A stretch of 41,232 nucleotides of DNA from Rikenellaceae bacterium (GTDB taxonomy: Bacteria; Bacteroidota; Bacteroidia; Bacteroidales; Rikenellaceae), in the NCBI GenBank assembly GCA_015059875.1, contig SUZQ01000015.1:1-41232 (forward strand), read 5' to 3'. Of this stretch, positions 7,489-16,050 are shown one piece after another. Position 1 is the stretch's first letter, and each line of letters opens with the position of its first letter. The position numbers and the translations under genes were made by a program. The notes under the pieces are model-generated. The model had not been told where the DNA came from. It did no database searches and saw only the letters and a program-made list of their open reading frames with translations.

Positions 7489-8337
7489 ATGAATAATAGT
7501 ATAAGTAAAATCCTTGTTGCACAACCTGCACCACCAATCATTGAGAAATCCCCATTCTACGAGTTGTCGAAACGACTCGGCGTGGAAGTGGAGTACAACC
7601 CACTTATTAAGGTTGTTGGCGTAACACCTAAAGAGTTTCGCAGTCAGCGAATAAATATTCTCGATCATACGGCAGTGATCTTCACTTCGCGTACCACCAT
7701 CGATAGCTTCTTCCACATCTGCGAAGATGCCCGTATCACCGTACCCGAGACGATGAAGTATATCTGCTCGACAGAGAGCATCGCGCTCTACCTGCAAAAG
7801 TATATCGTCTATCGCAAGCGTAAGATTTCGTTTGCCGATGGCTCGTTCCAGGGACTTATCGAGTTGGTTGTGAAGAACAAAGCAGAGAAGATGTTGCTCT
7901 CACTGAGCGAGCCGCACAAACCTGAAATTCCAGAGGCTCTCGCACGACTCAACATCAACCATACCCCAATCATCTTGGCTCGCACGGTAGCAACTGACAT
8001 CACCGCCGAGAAACTAAAGGAGTACGATATGGTACTGCTCTACTCGCCTTGGGATGTCAAGAGCATCTGCGAGAAGATGCCTGCGGAGGAGATGCCTGCC
8101 ATCGCAACCTTCGGAGAGGGTACGCTGAAACTCGCCGTTGAGAATGGTATTCGCGTCAAGGCCAACGCCCCTACTCCAGTAGCACCATCACTTGCCAAGG
8201 CGGTTGATATCTACATTCAGAATATCCGCAAAGGCAAGGAGGTTGAGGATGTTACATTTGTTGTTGATGAGCGCAACGAGGAGTTCCTGCGCACACAGCA
8301 GAGCCGTCTGCAAAAGAAGGGACGCGGAAAGCGATAG
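7489..8337 (+). CDS. hemD: Uroporphyrinogen-III synthase family protein
   Basis: A 282-residue cytosolic protein with the two-lobed HemD pattern. Its first lobe holds VIFTSRTTIDSFFHIC and the second MVLLYSPWDVKSICEKM. They are joined by a hinge near residues 45-55 and 160-170, and the closing TFGEGTLKLAVENGI matches the family's IGxxTA...G block. The known reaction is cyclisation and D-ring inversion of hydroxymethylbilane. No other haem gene is nearby, so the in vivo role is unproven. It has a longer, charged C-terminal tail (EERNEEFLRTQQSRLQKKGRGKR-like). Its place upstream of rnpA and yidD is conserved in Bacteroidales. Confidence 0.8.
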   Translation: MNNSISKILVAQPAPPIIEKSPFYELSKRLGVEVEYNPLIKVVGVTPKEFRSQRINILDHTAVIFTSRTTIDSFFHICEDARITVPETMKYICSTESIALYLQKYIVYRKRKISFADGSFQGLIELVVKNKAEKMLLSLSEPHKPEIPEALARLNINHTPIILARTVATDITAEKLKEYDMVLLYSPWDVKSICEKMPAEEMPAIATFGEGTLKLAVENGIRVKANAPTPVAPSLAKAVDIYIQNIRKGKEVEDVTFVVDERNEEFLRTQQSRLQKKGRGKR

Positions 8338-8361
8338 CCCACCCACACAATAGTCGCACCT

Positions 8362-8724
8362 ATGGACAACAGACTTCCTAAGTCGGAGAAACTTCGCTCG
8401 TTCGGAGCTATTCGTCGTCTCTTTACCGAGGGGCGTGGGGGTTTTGTCTATCCGTTGCGCTATGTGGTCTATGCCGAATCGGCAGAGAAGATGGAGGCGG
8501 AGATTCTCTTCTCCACACCAAAAAAGTTCCTAAAACGCGCCAACAAGCGCAATAAAGTGCGCCGTCGTATGCGCGAAGCATATCGCCTGAACAAGCAGAC
8601 TCTGCTCGCAAGCGGGGATGTGCGTCACTTGCAGGTGGCACTTATCTACTCCTCGAAGGAGGTTCTCGACTATAAAACCATCGAAAATGCCACAAAACGA
8701 ATTTTGGAGGGGCTTTGTAAGTAG
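8362..8724 (+). CDS. rnpA: Ribonuclease P protein component
   Basis: A 120-residue basic protein that assists the RNase P RNA in removing tRNA 5' leaders. The first part ([17 protein letters not shown]) matches the family start. The signature is [19 protein letters not shown], the equivalent of the usual RNR motif. It is followed by a short C-terminal helix. The length is standard. No RNase P RNA is in the window. The start lies 24 bases after the hemD-like stop, and yidD starts within its 3' end. Confidence 0.95.
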   Translation: MDNRLPKSEKLRSFGAIRRLFTEGRGGFVYPLRYVVYAESAEKMEAEILFSTPKKFLKRANKRNKVRRRMREAYRLNKQTLLASGDVRHLQVALIYSSKEVLDYKTIENATKRILEGLCK

Positions 8725-8947
8725 CAGCCGACGCATTGTGGCGTTACCATTCATCGGACTGATTCGCTTCTACCAAAAGTGCATCTCTCCGCTTACGCCC
8801 CCCGCATGCCGCTATACACCCACCTGCTCGCAGTATGCAATAGAGGCGATTCGCAAATACGGCATCTTCAAGGGAGGTTGGCTCGCAGCCAAACGCATCG
8901 CCCGCTGCCACCCATGGGGTGGCTCTGGGTACGACCCAGTACCATAA
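8687..8947 (+). CDS. yidD: Membrane protein insertion efficiency factor YidD
   Basis: About 86 residues, a small inner-membrane-associated protein that helps YidC insertion. The core is strongly conserved: [35 protein letters not shown], then a [26 protein letters not shown] end, which is diagnostic. The first ATG in the right region is 8687, which overlaps rnpA by 38 bases. An internal GTG near 8738 is an alternative and would give a length nearer the family's usual one. The overlap points to translational coupling with rnpA. Confidence 0.92.
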   Translation: MPQNEFWRGFVSSSRRIVALPFIGLIRFYQKCISPLTPPACRYTPTCSQYAIEAIRKYGIFKGGWLAAKRIARCHPWGGSGYDPVP

Positions 8948-9293
8948 TCTTCTAAATTATCGAAGATAAAAATCCAAACTAAAATACAAAAAGCGTTTGT
9001 ATTTCAGATTTTTTTTGTATATATTTGCATTAGTTAAAGTTATTATTGAATACAAATTCCCTCTCTGATTTTTCGGGGGGGGGATTTTGAGGTTCAATAC
9101 ATTGAGTTTTAGAGAGTTAGAGCAGGAAACCCTTTAGGTAGTGAGTAACGAGTAGTGAGTAGTTAATTCTTAATTCTCAATTCTCAATTAACTCCCCAGA
9201 ACCCCCAGAGCCCCCAGAACCCCTACAAAAAAGGAAACAACAAATTAACTAAAACATAACTTCTAAACTATTAACAAATTAAACAAAAACAAG
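8948..9293 (+). promoter_or_regulatory. Promoter and long leader of the GLUG lipoprotein gene
   Basis: The 346-base gap holds a TTTG at 8996-8999 and TATATTTG at 9020-9027, spaced by 20 bases, the best promoter pair in the window. Transcription from there gives a leader of about 260 bases. The leader contains a run of nine G (9075-9083), GTAGTGAGTAACGAGTAGTGAG repeats (about 9139-9160), AATTCTTAATTCTCAATT units, and C-rich CCCCCAGA repeats (9192-9225). No ORF or known riboswitch was recognised. The nine-G run could slip in replication. Confidence 0.6.
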
Positions 9294-12200
9294 ATGAAAA
9301 ACTTATTCAAATTTCTCTTGGCAGTTGTTGCGTTGGCAGTCGTTGGCTGTACAACCGACACAACTGAGGACCTTGCTGTAAAGATTGACAACGGCAACGG
9401 TTCAACAGCTGTTACTATCTCGTTGGAGCAGTCGCGTACTCAGCTCGGCGAGAAGGTAGAGGGCGTATACCCACTCTATTGGAGCAAGGGTGATGCCATC
9501 GCTATCAATGGAGTTGCATCTGCACCTCTTGGCGACAGCGACGATGGTAGCGCAGCAGCAACTTTCTCATTCGACGGAGAGGTTGTCTACCCTTACAACA
9601 TCGTCTATCCAGCTCCAAGTGAGGATGCCTACATCATCACCGAGACTCAGAAGCAGACCGTCAAGGAGATTGATCCTGAGACAGGCAATGAGGTCGAGGT
9701 TAAGAAGGATGTAGAGGTGGAAGTACCACTCTACCCTGTTACCTTTGCTGCAAAGCAGAACTATGTAGAGGGCTCGTTCGACAACGGCGTTGCTCCTATG
9801 TACGGTTACGCAAAGGAGGCTACATTGGGCGAGGGTGAGGAGCTTGTACCTATCCAGCTCAAGCACCTTGCAGGCGCGCTTCGTTTCAGCGTTAAGGGTT
9901 TGAACAACGAGGTACTCTCGAAGATGGTCATCACATCGCACACCGATGGTTTGGCTGGAACATTCTACATTCGTTGCTCGAATGGTACTCTCGTAGAGAA
10001 GGAGGGCTCGACCACAAATCAGATTGAGGTTTCGTTTGGCGAGGGCTTGGCACTCAAGGCTGACGAGGCTACTGATATCTATGTAGCAGTTCCTGCTGGC
10101 TCGTATGGCGCAATCACTGCAACCCTCACCACTACCGACAGCAAGTCTATGGTTGTGAAGTTCTCGACCTATGGCGAGAAGGCTTTCAAGGCTGGCACTG
10201 TTCGTGAGTTCGCAGAGTTCACATTCGCAGAGAACAGCTCGGAGGCTACCGAGGAGGGTGTATTCGAGATCTACACCGTTGCTGACTTGCAGAAGTTCGC
10301 AAAGATTGCCCCAGTATTCGCACCTCGTACCGAGGCTAAGTTGATGGCCGACATCGATATGACAGGTGTTGAGTGGACACCAATCGACGGCTTCATTCAT
10401 ACTTTGAACGGAAACACCAAGAGCATCAAGGGTTTGAGCGCACCACTCTTCGGCACTTGCGAGGCTAAGGTTTACGACCTCAATTTGACAGATGTAGCTA
10501 TCGAGTTGGGCAACAATTTGCATACTGGAGCTCTTGCAAACATCATCAACAATGGTGCAGTGGTAAATTGCTCGGCTTCGGGATCGCTCATCTACCATCA
10601 GGCAGCTCCAAGTGGCGTAGCAGTCGGAGGTCTTGTAGGAAAGGTTAATGGTTGCGAGTTTAGCAAGAACACCAACCGCGTAAATATCACCATTGTCGGT
10701 GAGATGACTGAGGATATTCTCAACGATTACATTCTCCGTGTCGGAGGTTTGGCAGCAACACTCGAGAACCCTGCTGGCAAGATGGAGAAGTCGTACAACT
10801 ATGGTACAATCAATATTACCAAGGATATTGACCGCACCAGCATCGGAGGTCTTATCGGTTTTGTGGATGCAGCACTTCACATGGACGACTGCCACAATCA
10901 CGGTAAGATGGTTCTTGCTGCAAATATTCAGGGTAATTCGTTCAGCACATTCACAGGTATTGCGGGTTCGATTGATGCAGGTTTCAACACCGTTAATCCA
11001 ACCTTCACTGTAACCAACTGTTCAAACAACGGTGATATTATCTTTGGCGAAGAGGGCGGTGAGGATGTTATTCCAACCGTAGGTAAGACTATTTACTACA
11101 CCCATATTGGAGGTATGTTCGGTTACACTCGCGACACCGAAAAAGATTACTACGATGTAAAGCTTGAGAACTGTACAAACAACGGAAATATCGATGTGAA
11201 TGCCGTGAGCGCAGTAGCACATGTAAAGTTGGGAGGTATCTTCACTCAGCCTGCTACCGACCTTACAATGACCAACTGCCACAACAACGGTAAGATTGGT
11301 TTCACCCGTTCGGTAACCGATGGAGCATCTGGCACAATGTATATCGGAGGTCTTATCGCCCATATCGTTGGCTCGAATGACGAAACATCACTCTTCTCGC
11401 TCATAAACTGCTCGAACAAGGGCGAGTTGTACACCAGCAAGAATATCTACAGCAAGGGTGTATTCTACACTGGTGGCCTTACAGGATATGTAAGCGGTAA
11501 ATCCAGCCTCTCGGTATCGAATGTTAGCAACAGCGGTGCCTTGAACTTTGCAAACAAGATAAAGGATTCAAACATCTATATCGGTAGCTTGTCGGGATAC
11601 TTGGCAGGAGAAGAACTTACCGTTTCGGGCTTTACAAACGATGGCGACATCACTGCCGATGTGACCATGGACGAGTTGTCGAACAACACATATATTGGAG
11701 GTATTATCGGCCACAACGGCTCGAAGAAGAACAACAAGTTCGAGAATGTTGTAAATAACGGAGATATCACAGCCACAGGTGCCTCTAACCGCTTTATGTT
11801 TGCTGGTATCGTAGCAAGTATCGCCTACGATATGACTCTCGATAGCTGTCAGAACACTGGAGTTTTGACTCTTGAAAACAAGCAGACATTCAACCCAAAG
11901 CACCTTTGGTATGGTGGTATTATGGCTTGTATTCTCGATAGCGCGAATAATATAACAGCAACCCTTAACAGTTGTACCAACAGCGGTGATATTACTCTCA
12001 AAAACACCAATGTCACTGAGATGTTGGGTGTAGCGGGTATTGCAGGTCAGTTAGTCTATGCAACCAACAATACATACTACGGAACGGTTGTAGCTACCGA
12101 CTGTGTAAATGAGGGCGATATCCTTGTTCAAAACTCTACCGCAGGCGTTGATACTGCAATTGGCGGAATTGTAAGTGCAACCACCATAGGTGCTAATAAA

Positions 12201-13811
12201 GATGGTAAAACTCTCCTCTACAACCCTACACAGAAGGGTAATATCACCGTCCAGCACACCGGAACTGATACATCTGTACATTTGGATGTCGGTGGTTTGG
12301 TCGGAATATTTGTTCAGGGCGAGATTACCAAGAATGCAGCCGGTACGCGAGGTAGTGTATCTGGTAATTTCAAGATTGACTCTAACAACGCATCTGGTCC
12401 ACAGTGGCGTTGCATTGGTGGCGTTGCTGGCGAGGCAAGAGGTAACGGTAAGATATCGGATATCGATGTTTTGGCATCGGGAGATAACTCTATGACCATA
12501 AACCTCAGCACGATGAAAGGTAATGTATTCTTGGGCGGTGTTGTTGGATATTGCCCAAGTGCGTGCGAGTTCTCGAATATTACTAACAGTATGCCTCTCA
12601 ATGCGAAAGCCGAGACCTCCACTTCTGGTACCATCTTCGCAGGAGGTATAGCAGCTTATATCCCTGCCGAGAAAACCGCTTCGTTCAGCAATATCACAAA
12701 CAATGGAGCTATCACAACCGATTCGGGTAACTCTACCAACGGAACTTATGTAGGTGGTGGTTTTGGTAATGTTAAGTCTCAAATCACTGCAACCGATATC
12801 ACCAACAACGGAGATATCTCGGTAACTGCATCTACAAAGATGGCAAATGTTCTCAGTTTGGGTGGTATTGTCGGACAGAACGATACTGCACACGGCAACT
12901 ACACCAACCTTACCAACAACGGAAACCTTACCGTAAAGAAGGGCGGTGGCTCGTATAAGGGAATCTACCTCGGCGGTATTGCAGGAGGTCAGCCTGCTGG
13001 CGAGGACGCTACTCACACCCACTTTAACTGCGTAAATAATGGCGATATCACTCTTGAGAAGGGAGTCGAAAGTGCGGCAAATATCCGCGTAGGTGGTTGT
13101 TTGGCTTGGGTTAAGGCAGGTTATTGCGACAAACTCAAAAACACTGGCGATATCTATATGCACGCTAACACAAAGGCGGGCAACTATCAGCTTCTCCTTG
13201 GCGGTGTATTCAGCTACAATTCAAGTACTCTCGCAACAAACTGTGCTGGCGAGAACGGTGGTTATATCAACACCGGTAATATCCTCGTTACAGTTGGTAC
13301 TCCTGGCTCAACAAATACTTTTGCTACAACAATCGGAGGTGTATGCGGTGCACACAATGGCAATCTGAAAAACGCTATCAACACCGGAAACATCACCTTT
13401 ACTGGCGATTATGGTACAGCAAATTCGAGCATTGGTGGTATCATTGGTTATGGCGCTGGTCAGGGTATAGTTGAGAATTGCAAGCAGTATGGCGATATTT
13501 TGGTTTATCCTGAAAAGACTCCAACCGACACCAAGTATGCAGCCGTAACAGGCATGATTGCCGGTTCGACCCGCATAGAGGCTGTTGGCAAGTCTACTGC
13601 CCGTACCGCTGTTGTTCGCGACTGCTACCTCGGAGGTAGAGTTGCTGTAAACTGTGTAACTGGTACTGACGCAAATGGCGACGAGACAACACTTCCAGAT
13701 TGGAAGAATATTACTGCGGATAACTTCAGCGAGTTTATCTACCGAGGTATGCAGGGAACTGAAGCCGACGGCTGTCAGCCCCTGACTGCAGCACCAACTC
13801 TTCCATGGTAA
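9294..13811 (+). CDS. Giant surface lipoprotein with fimbrillin-like head and GLUG-type repeats
   Basis: 1505 residues. The signal peptide ends in a lipobox (VVGC, Cys19), so the protein is lipid-anchored in the outer membrane and probably surface-exposed. Residues about 35-320 resemble the fimbrillin/Mfa-like domain (TRTQLGE-type strand, then GVYPLYWSKGDAIAING). From about 330 to the end run about 26 imperfect repeats of roughly 40 residues with a GGI/GGL-x-G turn and a C/N-x-NNGDI strand, close to the GLUG motif. They should form a long beta-solenoid. No catalytic motif was found. Repeat proteins like this are usually adhesins; that role is inferred. It is followed by an 11-bp perfect hairpin and a 42-residue peptide gene, probably on the same transcript. 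Codon choice matches the neighbours. Confidence 0.85.
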   Translation: MKNLFKFLLAVVALAVVGCTTDTTEDLAVKIDNGNGSTAVTISLEQSRTQLGEKVEGVYPLYWSKGDAIAINGVASAPLGDSDDGSAAATFSFDGEVVYPYNIVYPAPSEDAYIITETQKQTVKEIDPETGNEVEVKKDVEVEVPLYPVTFAAKQNYVEGSFDNGVAPMYGYAKEATLGEGEELVPIQLKHLAGALRFSVKGLNNEVLSKMVITSHTDGLAGTFYIRCSNGTLVEKEGSTTNQIEVSFGEGLALKADEATDIYVAVPAGSYGAITATLTTTDSKSMVVKFSTYGEKAFKAGTVREFAEFTFAENSSEATEEGVFEIYTVADLQKFAKIAPVFAPRTEAKLMADIDMTGVEWTPIDGFIHTLNGNTKSIKGLSAPLFGTCEAKVYDLNLTDVAIELGNNLHTGALANIINNGAVVNCSASGSLIYHQAAPSGVAVGGLVGKVNGCEFSKNTNRVNITIVGEMTEDILNDYILRVGGLAATLENPAGKMEKSYNYGTINITKDIDRTSIGGLIGFVDAALHMDDCHNHGKMVLAANIQGNSFSTFTGIAGSIDAGFNTVNPTFTVTNCSNNGDIIFGEEGGEDVIPTVGKTIYYTHIGGMFGYTRDTEKDYYDVKLENCTNNGNIDVNAVSAVAHVKLGGIFTQPATDLTMTNCHNNGKIGFTRSVTDGASGTMYIGGLIAHIVGSNDETSLFSLINCSNKGELYTSKNIYSKGVFYTGGLTGYVSGKSSLSVSNVSNSGALNFANKIKDSNIYIGSLSGYLAGEELTVSGFTNDGDITADVTMDELSNNTYIGGIIGHNGSKKNNKFENVVNNGDITATGASNRFMFAGIVASIAYDMTLDSCQNTGVLTLENKQTFNPKHLWYGGIMACILDSANNITATLNSCTNSGDITLKNTNVTEMLGVAGIAGQLVYATNNTYYGTVVATDCVNEGDILVQNSTAGVDTAIGGIVSATTIGANKDGKTLLYNPTQKGNITVQHTGTDTSVHLDVGGLVGIFVQGEITKNAAGTRGSVSGNFKIDSNNASGPQWRCIGGVAGEARGNGKISDIDVLASGDNSMTINLSTMKGNVFLGGVVGYCPSACEFSNITNSMPLNAKAETSTSGTIFAGGIAAYIPAEKTASFSNITNNGAITTDSGNSTNGTYVGGGFGNVKSQITATDITNNGDISVTASTKMANVLSLGGIVGQNDTAHGNYTNLTNNGNLTVKKGGGSYKGIYLGGIAGGQPAGEDATHTHFNCVNNGDITLEKGVESAANIRVGGCLAWVKAGYCDKLKNTGDIYMHANTKAGNYQLLLGGVFSYNSSTLATNCAGENGGYINTGNILVTVGTPGSTNTFATTIGGVCGAHNGNLKNAINTGNITFTGDYGTANSSIGGIIGYGAGQGIVENCKQYGDILVYPEKTPTDTKYAAVTGMIAGSTRIEAVGKSTARTAVVRDCYLGGRVAVNCVTGTDANGDETTLPDWKNITADNFSEFIYRGMQGTEADGCQPLTAAPTLPW

Positions 13812-13856
13812 TAGAACAGAATGGTTTAACTTTTTAGCGAATGTATAACAAACCGT

Positions 13857-13885
13857 CATTGTGAGAGCCTAACACTCTCACAATG
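13857..13885 (+). other. Perfect 11-bp hairpin between lipoprotein and peptide genes
   Basis: CATTGTGAGAG (13857-13867) and CTCTCACAATG (13875-13885) are exact inverted copies with a seven-base loop. No T run follows, so it is not a textbook terminator. It may protect the 3' end of the lipoprotein message, cause partial termination, or mark a processing site between the two genes. Confidence 0.6.
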
Positions 13886-13918
13886 GCGGAGAGTTAAACA
13901 AAAAGAATTTGAAAAATT

Positions 13919-14047
13919 ATGAAAAAGATATTTTTGAGCTATTCTGCTCCAGAGGTTGAAATTTATGAGGTAGCTGCCGAGCGCGGCTACGGCGATAGCG
14001 TTCTCTTGCCAGGTTTCGGCACGGAGGATGATGAGTTGGTGTACTAA
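13919..14047 (+). CDS. 42-residue conserved peptide, copy 1
   Basis: This short ORF encodes 42 residues, starting MKKIFLSYSAPEVEIYEV, with a middle block AAERGYGDS and an acidic, aromatic end (PGFGTEDDELVY). It lacks a signal peptide and any cysteine. The same 42 residues are encoded at 41090-41218 on the other strand. The two DNAs differ at seven positions in six codons (16, 27, 32, 39, 40, 41), all silent, which strongly supports that it is translated and under selection. The 17 bases up to and including the ATG are shared except for one, and both are followed by the same kind of hairpin terminator. Bacteroidales genomes contain many short proteins of this general layout, from memory; function is unknown. 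It sits 107 bases behind the giant lipoprotein. Confidence 0.85.
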   Translation: MKKIFLSYSAPEVEIYEVAAERGYGDSVLLPGFGTEDDELVY

Positions 14048-14071
14048 AAGTAGTTTAATAAGTGATTTTTT

Positions 14072-14102
14072 GGTGGTTGTCAGGAGTGGCAGCCACCTTT
14101 TT
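14072..14102 (+). terminator. Terminator behind peptide copy 1
   Basis: GGTGGTTG pairs with CAGCCACC (one G-T pair) around a short loop and is followed by five T. The same left arm, GGTGGTTGTCAG, occurs in the terminator of peptide copy 2 (41036-41067), so it belongs to the duplicated unit. Confidence 0.8.
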
Positions 14103-14115
14103 AGTTCTCTATCTA

Positions 14116-14146
14116 TTGTAAAAGTTGTTAAATATCACTACCTTTG
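14116..14146 (+). promoter_or_regulatory. Promoter of the GH123-like gene
   Basis: TTG at 14116-14118 and TACCTTTG at 14139-14146 with a 20-base spacer, a good Bacteroidetes promoter. It lies 26 bases before the ATG at 14173. Confidence 0.7.
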
Positions 14147-14172
14147 CGAAAATTAACCAAACAAAAAGTATT

Positions 14173-15951
14173 ATGAAAAAGATCTTATCACTTATTTCAG
14201 TTTTTGCAGTTGTTGCCCTTTCGGGTTGTACCTGTAAATCTGTTGAGACATTTAAGGAGGCAGCCGATCCAACCCCGCTTACCGAGGAGGCAAAGGCTGC
14301 TTGGAATGGTGTCGAGGGTGTGAATGTGGCTTGGGGTACTCCCGACCTCGTATATTCGCGCAGCTTAGTTCCACAAAATACCACTTGCTGCTACAGCACA
14401 AAGGGTTGGCGCGGCGAGAAGGTTTCGGCACAGGTTGTTCTCTGGACAGCTAAGGATTTGAAGAGCGTAGAGTGCGAGATTTCCGACTTCAAGTCGGCAG
14501 ACGCAAAGCTCCCTTCGTCGATTGCCGAGGCTCGTTTTGTGCGCTACACTTTGGCGGATAAGTCGGATCGCAACTGCCGTTGCGCTCGCTCGAATGGTCA
14601 CCCTGCAATTTTGCAGGCAGATATGCTCGACAACCTCGAAGCAATGGATGTTGAGGCAAACACCGTGCGTCCAATTTGGATTACCGTTGCTATCCCACAA
14701 GATGCAAAGGCTGGTGTATACAAGGCAGAGGTTAAAGTTTCGCACTGCGGTTGCGGCTCTGTAACTCTCCCATTGGAGGTTGAGGTTGTAAATCAGGTTT
14801 TGGCACAGCCAAGCGAGTGGGCTTACCATCTCGACTTCTGGCAGCACCCTTCGGCAGTGGCTCGTGAGGCTGAGGTCGAGTTGTGGAGCGAGGAGCATTT
14901 CGAGGTTATGCGTCCGTTGATGAAGATGTTGGCAGATGCAGGTCAGAAGGTTATTACGGCTACGCTCAACCGCGATCCTTGGCGTTATCAGTGCTTCGAC
15001 GACTACGAGCCAATGATCTATTGGTATCGCTACGACAACGAGTGGAAGTACGACTACACCATCTTCGATAAGTGGATTGAGTTTATGATGGAGGTCGGAA
15101 TCAAGAAGCAGATCAACTGCTACTCGATGCTTCCATGGGGCGAGTGCTTTGTGGATTACAAGGATATGCGCACCGGCAAGGATGGTCGAAATATGAGAGT
15201 TAAGGCAATTCCTGGAACTCCGCAGTTCGAGGAGATGTGGGCTCCATTCCTCGTTGATTTCGCTGCTCACCTCCGCGAGAAGGGGTGGTTGGAGATTACC
15301 AATATGGCTATTGACGAGCGCGCTCCAAAGGATATTGCAGAGGCAGCTCGCCTAATTAAGAAGTATGCTCCAGAGATCGGCTTTGCTATGGCGGACAACC
15401 ACGATTCGTACAAGAATTTTGCCGATATGATGCACGATGTATGCGTTGGTCAGCGTCACTCGTTGATGTTGCCAGAGGAGATTGCTAAACGCCGTGCCGA
15501 GGGCGATGTTTCGACATTCTATGTATGTTGCAGCACCCTCTTCCCTAACGCATTCACCAACTCGCAGCCGTTTGAGTCGGAGTTGCTCTGCGTTTACGGC
15601 ATTGCACACGACTACGACGGAATGTTGCGTTGGGCCTACAATTCGTGGCCGGCGCGTCCAGAGTACGACTCGCGCTTCCGCTATTGGGCTTCGGGCGATA
15701 CATTTATCGTCTATCCTGATGCTCGCTCGTCGGTTCGTTTCGAGCGTTTGATTGATGGCGTTGAGTTCTCGGAGAAGGTTCGCACACTTCGTGCAAAGTA
15801 TGCTGATAAGGCTGAGGCTTTGCAGCCACTTGAGGCTAAACTCGTAGAGATGCACGCTCTCAATATCAACGATGCATCTCTCGATTGGAGAGGCTATCTC
15901 GCCGAGGTAAACAATACACTTAACGAGGTCGCTAAGCAGTTAGCAGAGTAG
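14173..15951 (+). CDS. GH123-like (DUF4091) glycosidase lipoprotein
   Basis: 592 residues. The signal peptide ends in a lipobox (LSGC, then TCKS), so the protein is a lipoprotein. An N-terminal beta-sandwich region (about 60-215, with VRPIWITVAIPQDAKAGVY) precedes a (beta/alpha)8-type DUF4091/GH123 domain. The acidic pair Asp381-Glu382 in NMAIDERAP matches the Asp-Glu pair used by GH123 beta-N-acetylgalactosaminidases. Further family-like blocks are ATLNRDPW and YNSWPARPEYDSRFRYWASGDTFIVYP. An earlier in-frame start at 14125 lies before the promoter box and would hide the signal peptide, so 14173 is used. Substrate is inferred from family only. A strong hairpin ends the unit. Confidence 0.85.
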   Translation: MKKILSLISVFAVVALSGCTCKSVETFKEAADPTPLTEEAKAAWNGVEGVNVAWGTPDLVYSRSLVPQNTTCCYSTKGWRGEKVSAQVVLWTAKDLKSVECEISDFKSADAKLPSSIAEARFVRYTLADKSDRNCRCARSNGHPAILQADMLDNLEAMDVEANTVRPIWITVAIPQDAKAGVYKAEVKVSHCGCGSVTLPLEVEVVNQVLAQPSEWAYHLDFWQHPSAVAREAEVELWSEEHFEVMRPLMKMLADAGQKVITATLNRDPWRYQCFDDYEPMIYWYRYDNEWKYDYTIFDKWIEFMMEVGIKKQINCYSMLPWGECFVDYKDMRTGKDGRNMRVKAIPGTPQFEEMWAPFLVDFAAHLREKGWLEITNMAIDERAPKDIAEAARLIKKYAPEIGFAMADNHDSYKNFADMMHDVCVGQRHSLMLPEEIAKRRAEGDVSTFYVCCSTLFPNAFTNSQPFESELLCVYGIAHDYDGMLRWAYNSWPARPEYDSRFRYWASGDTFIVYPDARSSVRFERLIDGVEFSEKVRTLRAKYADKAEALQPLEAKLVEMHALNINDASLDWRGYLAEVNNTLNEVAKQLAE

Positions 15952-15964
15952 AGTTTTACTATTA

Positions 15965-16005
15965 AATATAGTATGAGCCGCCGTGAAGGTGGCTCATACT
16001 ATATT
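15965..16005 (+). terminator. Long hairpin behind the GH123-like gene
   Basis: AATATAGTATGAGCC pairs exactly with GGCTCATACTATATT, with further GCC/GGT pairing toward the loop, 18 or more pairs in all. It lies 13 bases after the stop. There is no strong T run, so the exact release mechanism is uncertain. Confidence 0.7.
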
Positions 16006-16050
16006 GAGTAACACTACTCCCATCTCTCCTACCATGAAACTTATATCGCT

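Noticed and set aside
9567..10901. 444-residue minus-strand ORF inside the GLUG lipoprotein
   Set aside because: It mirrors a well-supported lipoprotein frame and shows the odd Cys/Leu/Ser-rich composition of an antisense frame; no start context.
12051..13163. 370-residue minus-strand ORF inside the GLUG repeats
   Set aside because: Antisense to the repeat region; its periodicity is inherited from the repeats on the other strand.
9294..13811. Lipoprotein repeats as a CRISPR or DNA tandem array
   Set aside because: The repeat is at protein level, about 40 residues with variable length and DNA; there are no constant repeats with spacers.
13919..14047. Peptide FLSYS as a sign of relation to the TIR protein (also FLSYS)
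   Set aside because: Only five residues agree and the rest has no TIR feature; chance.
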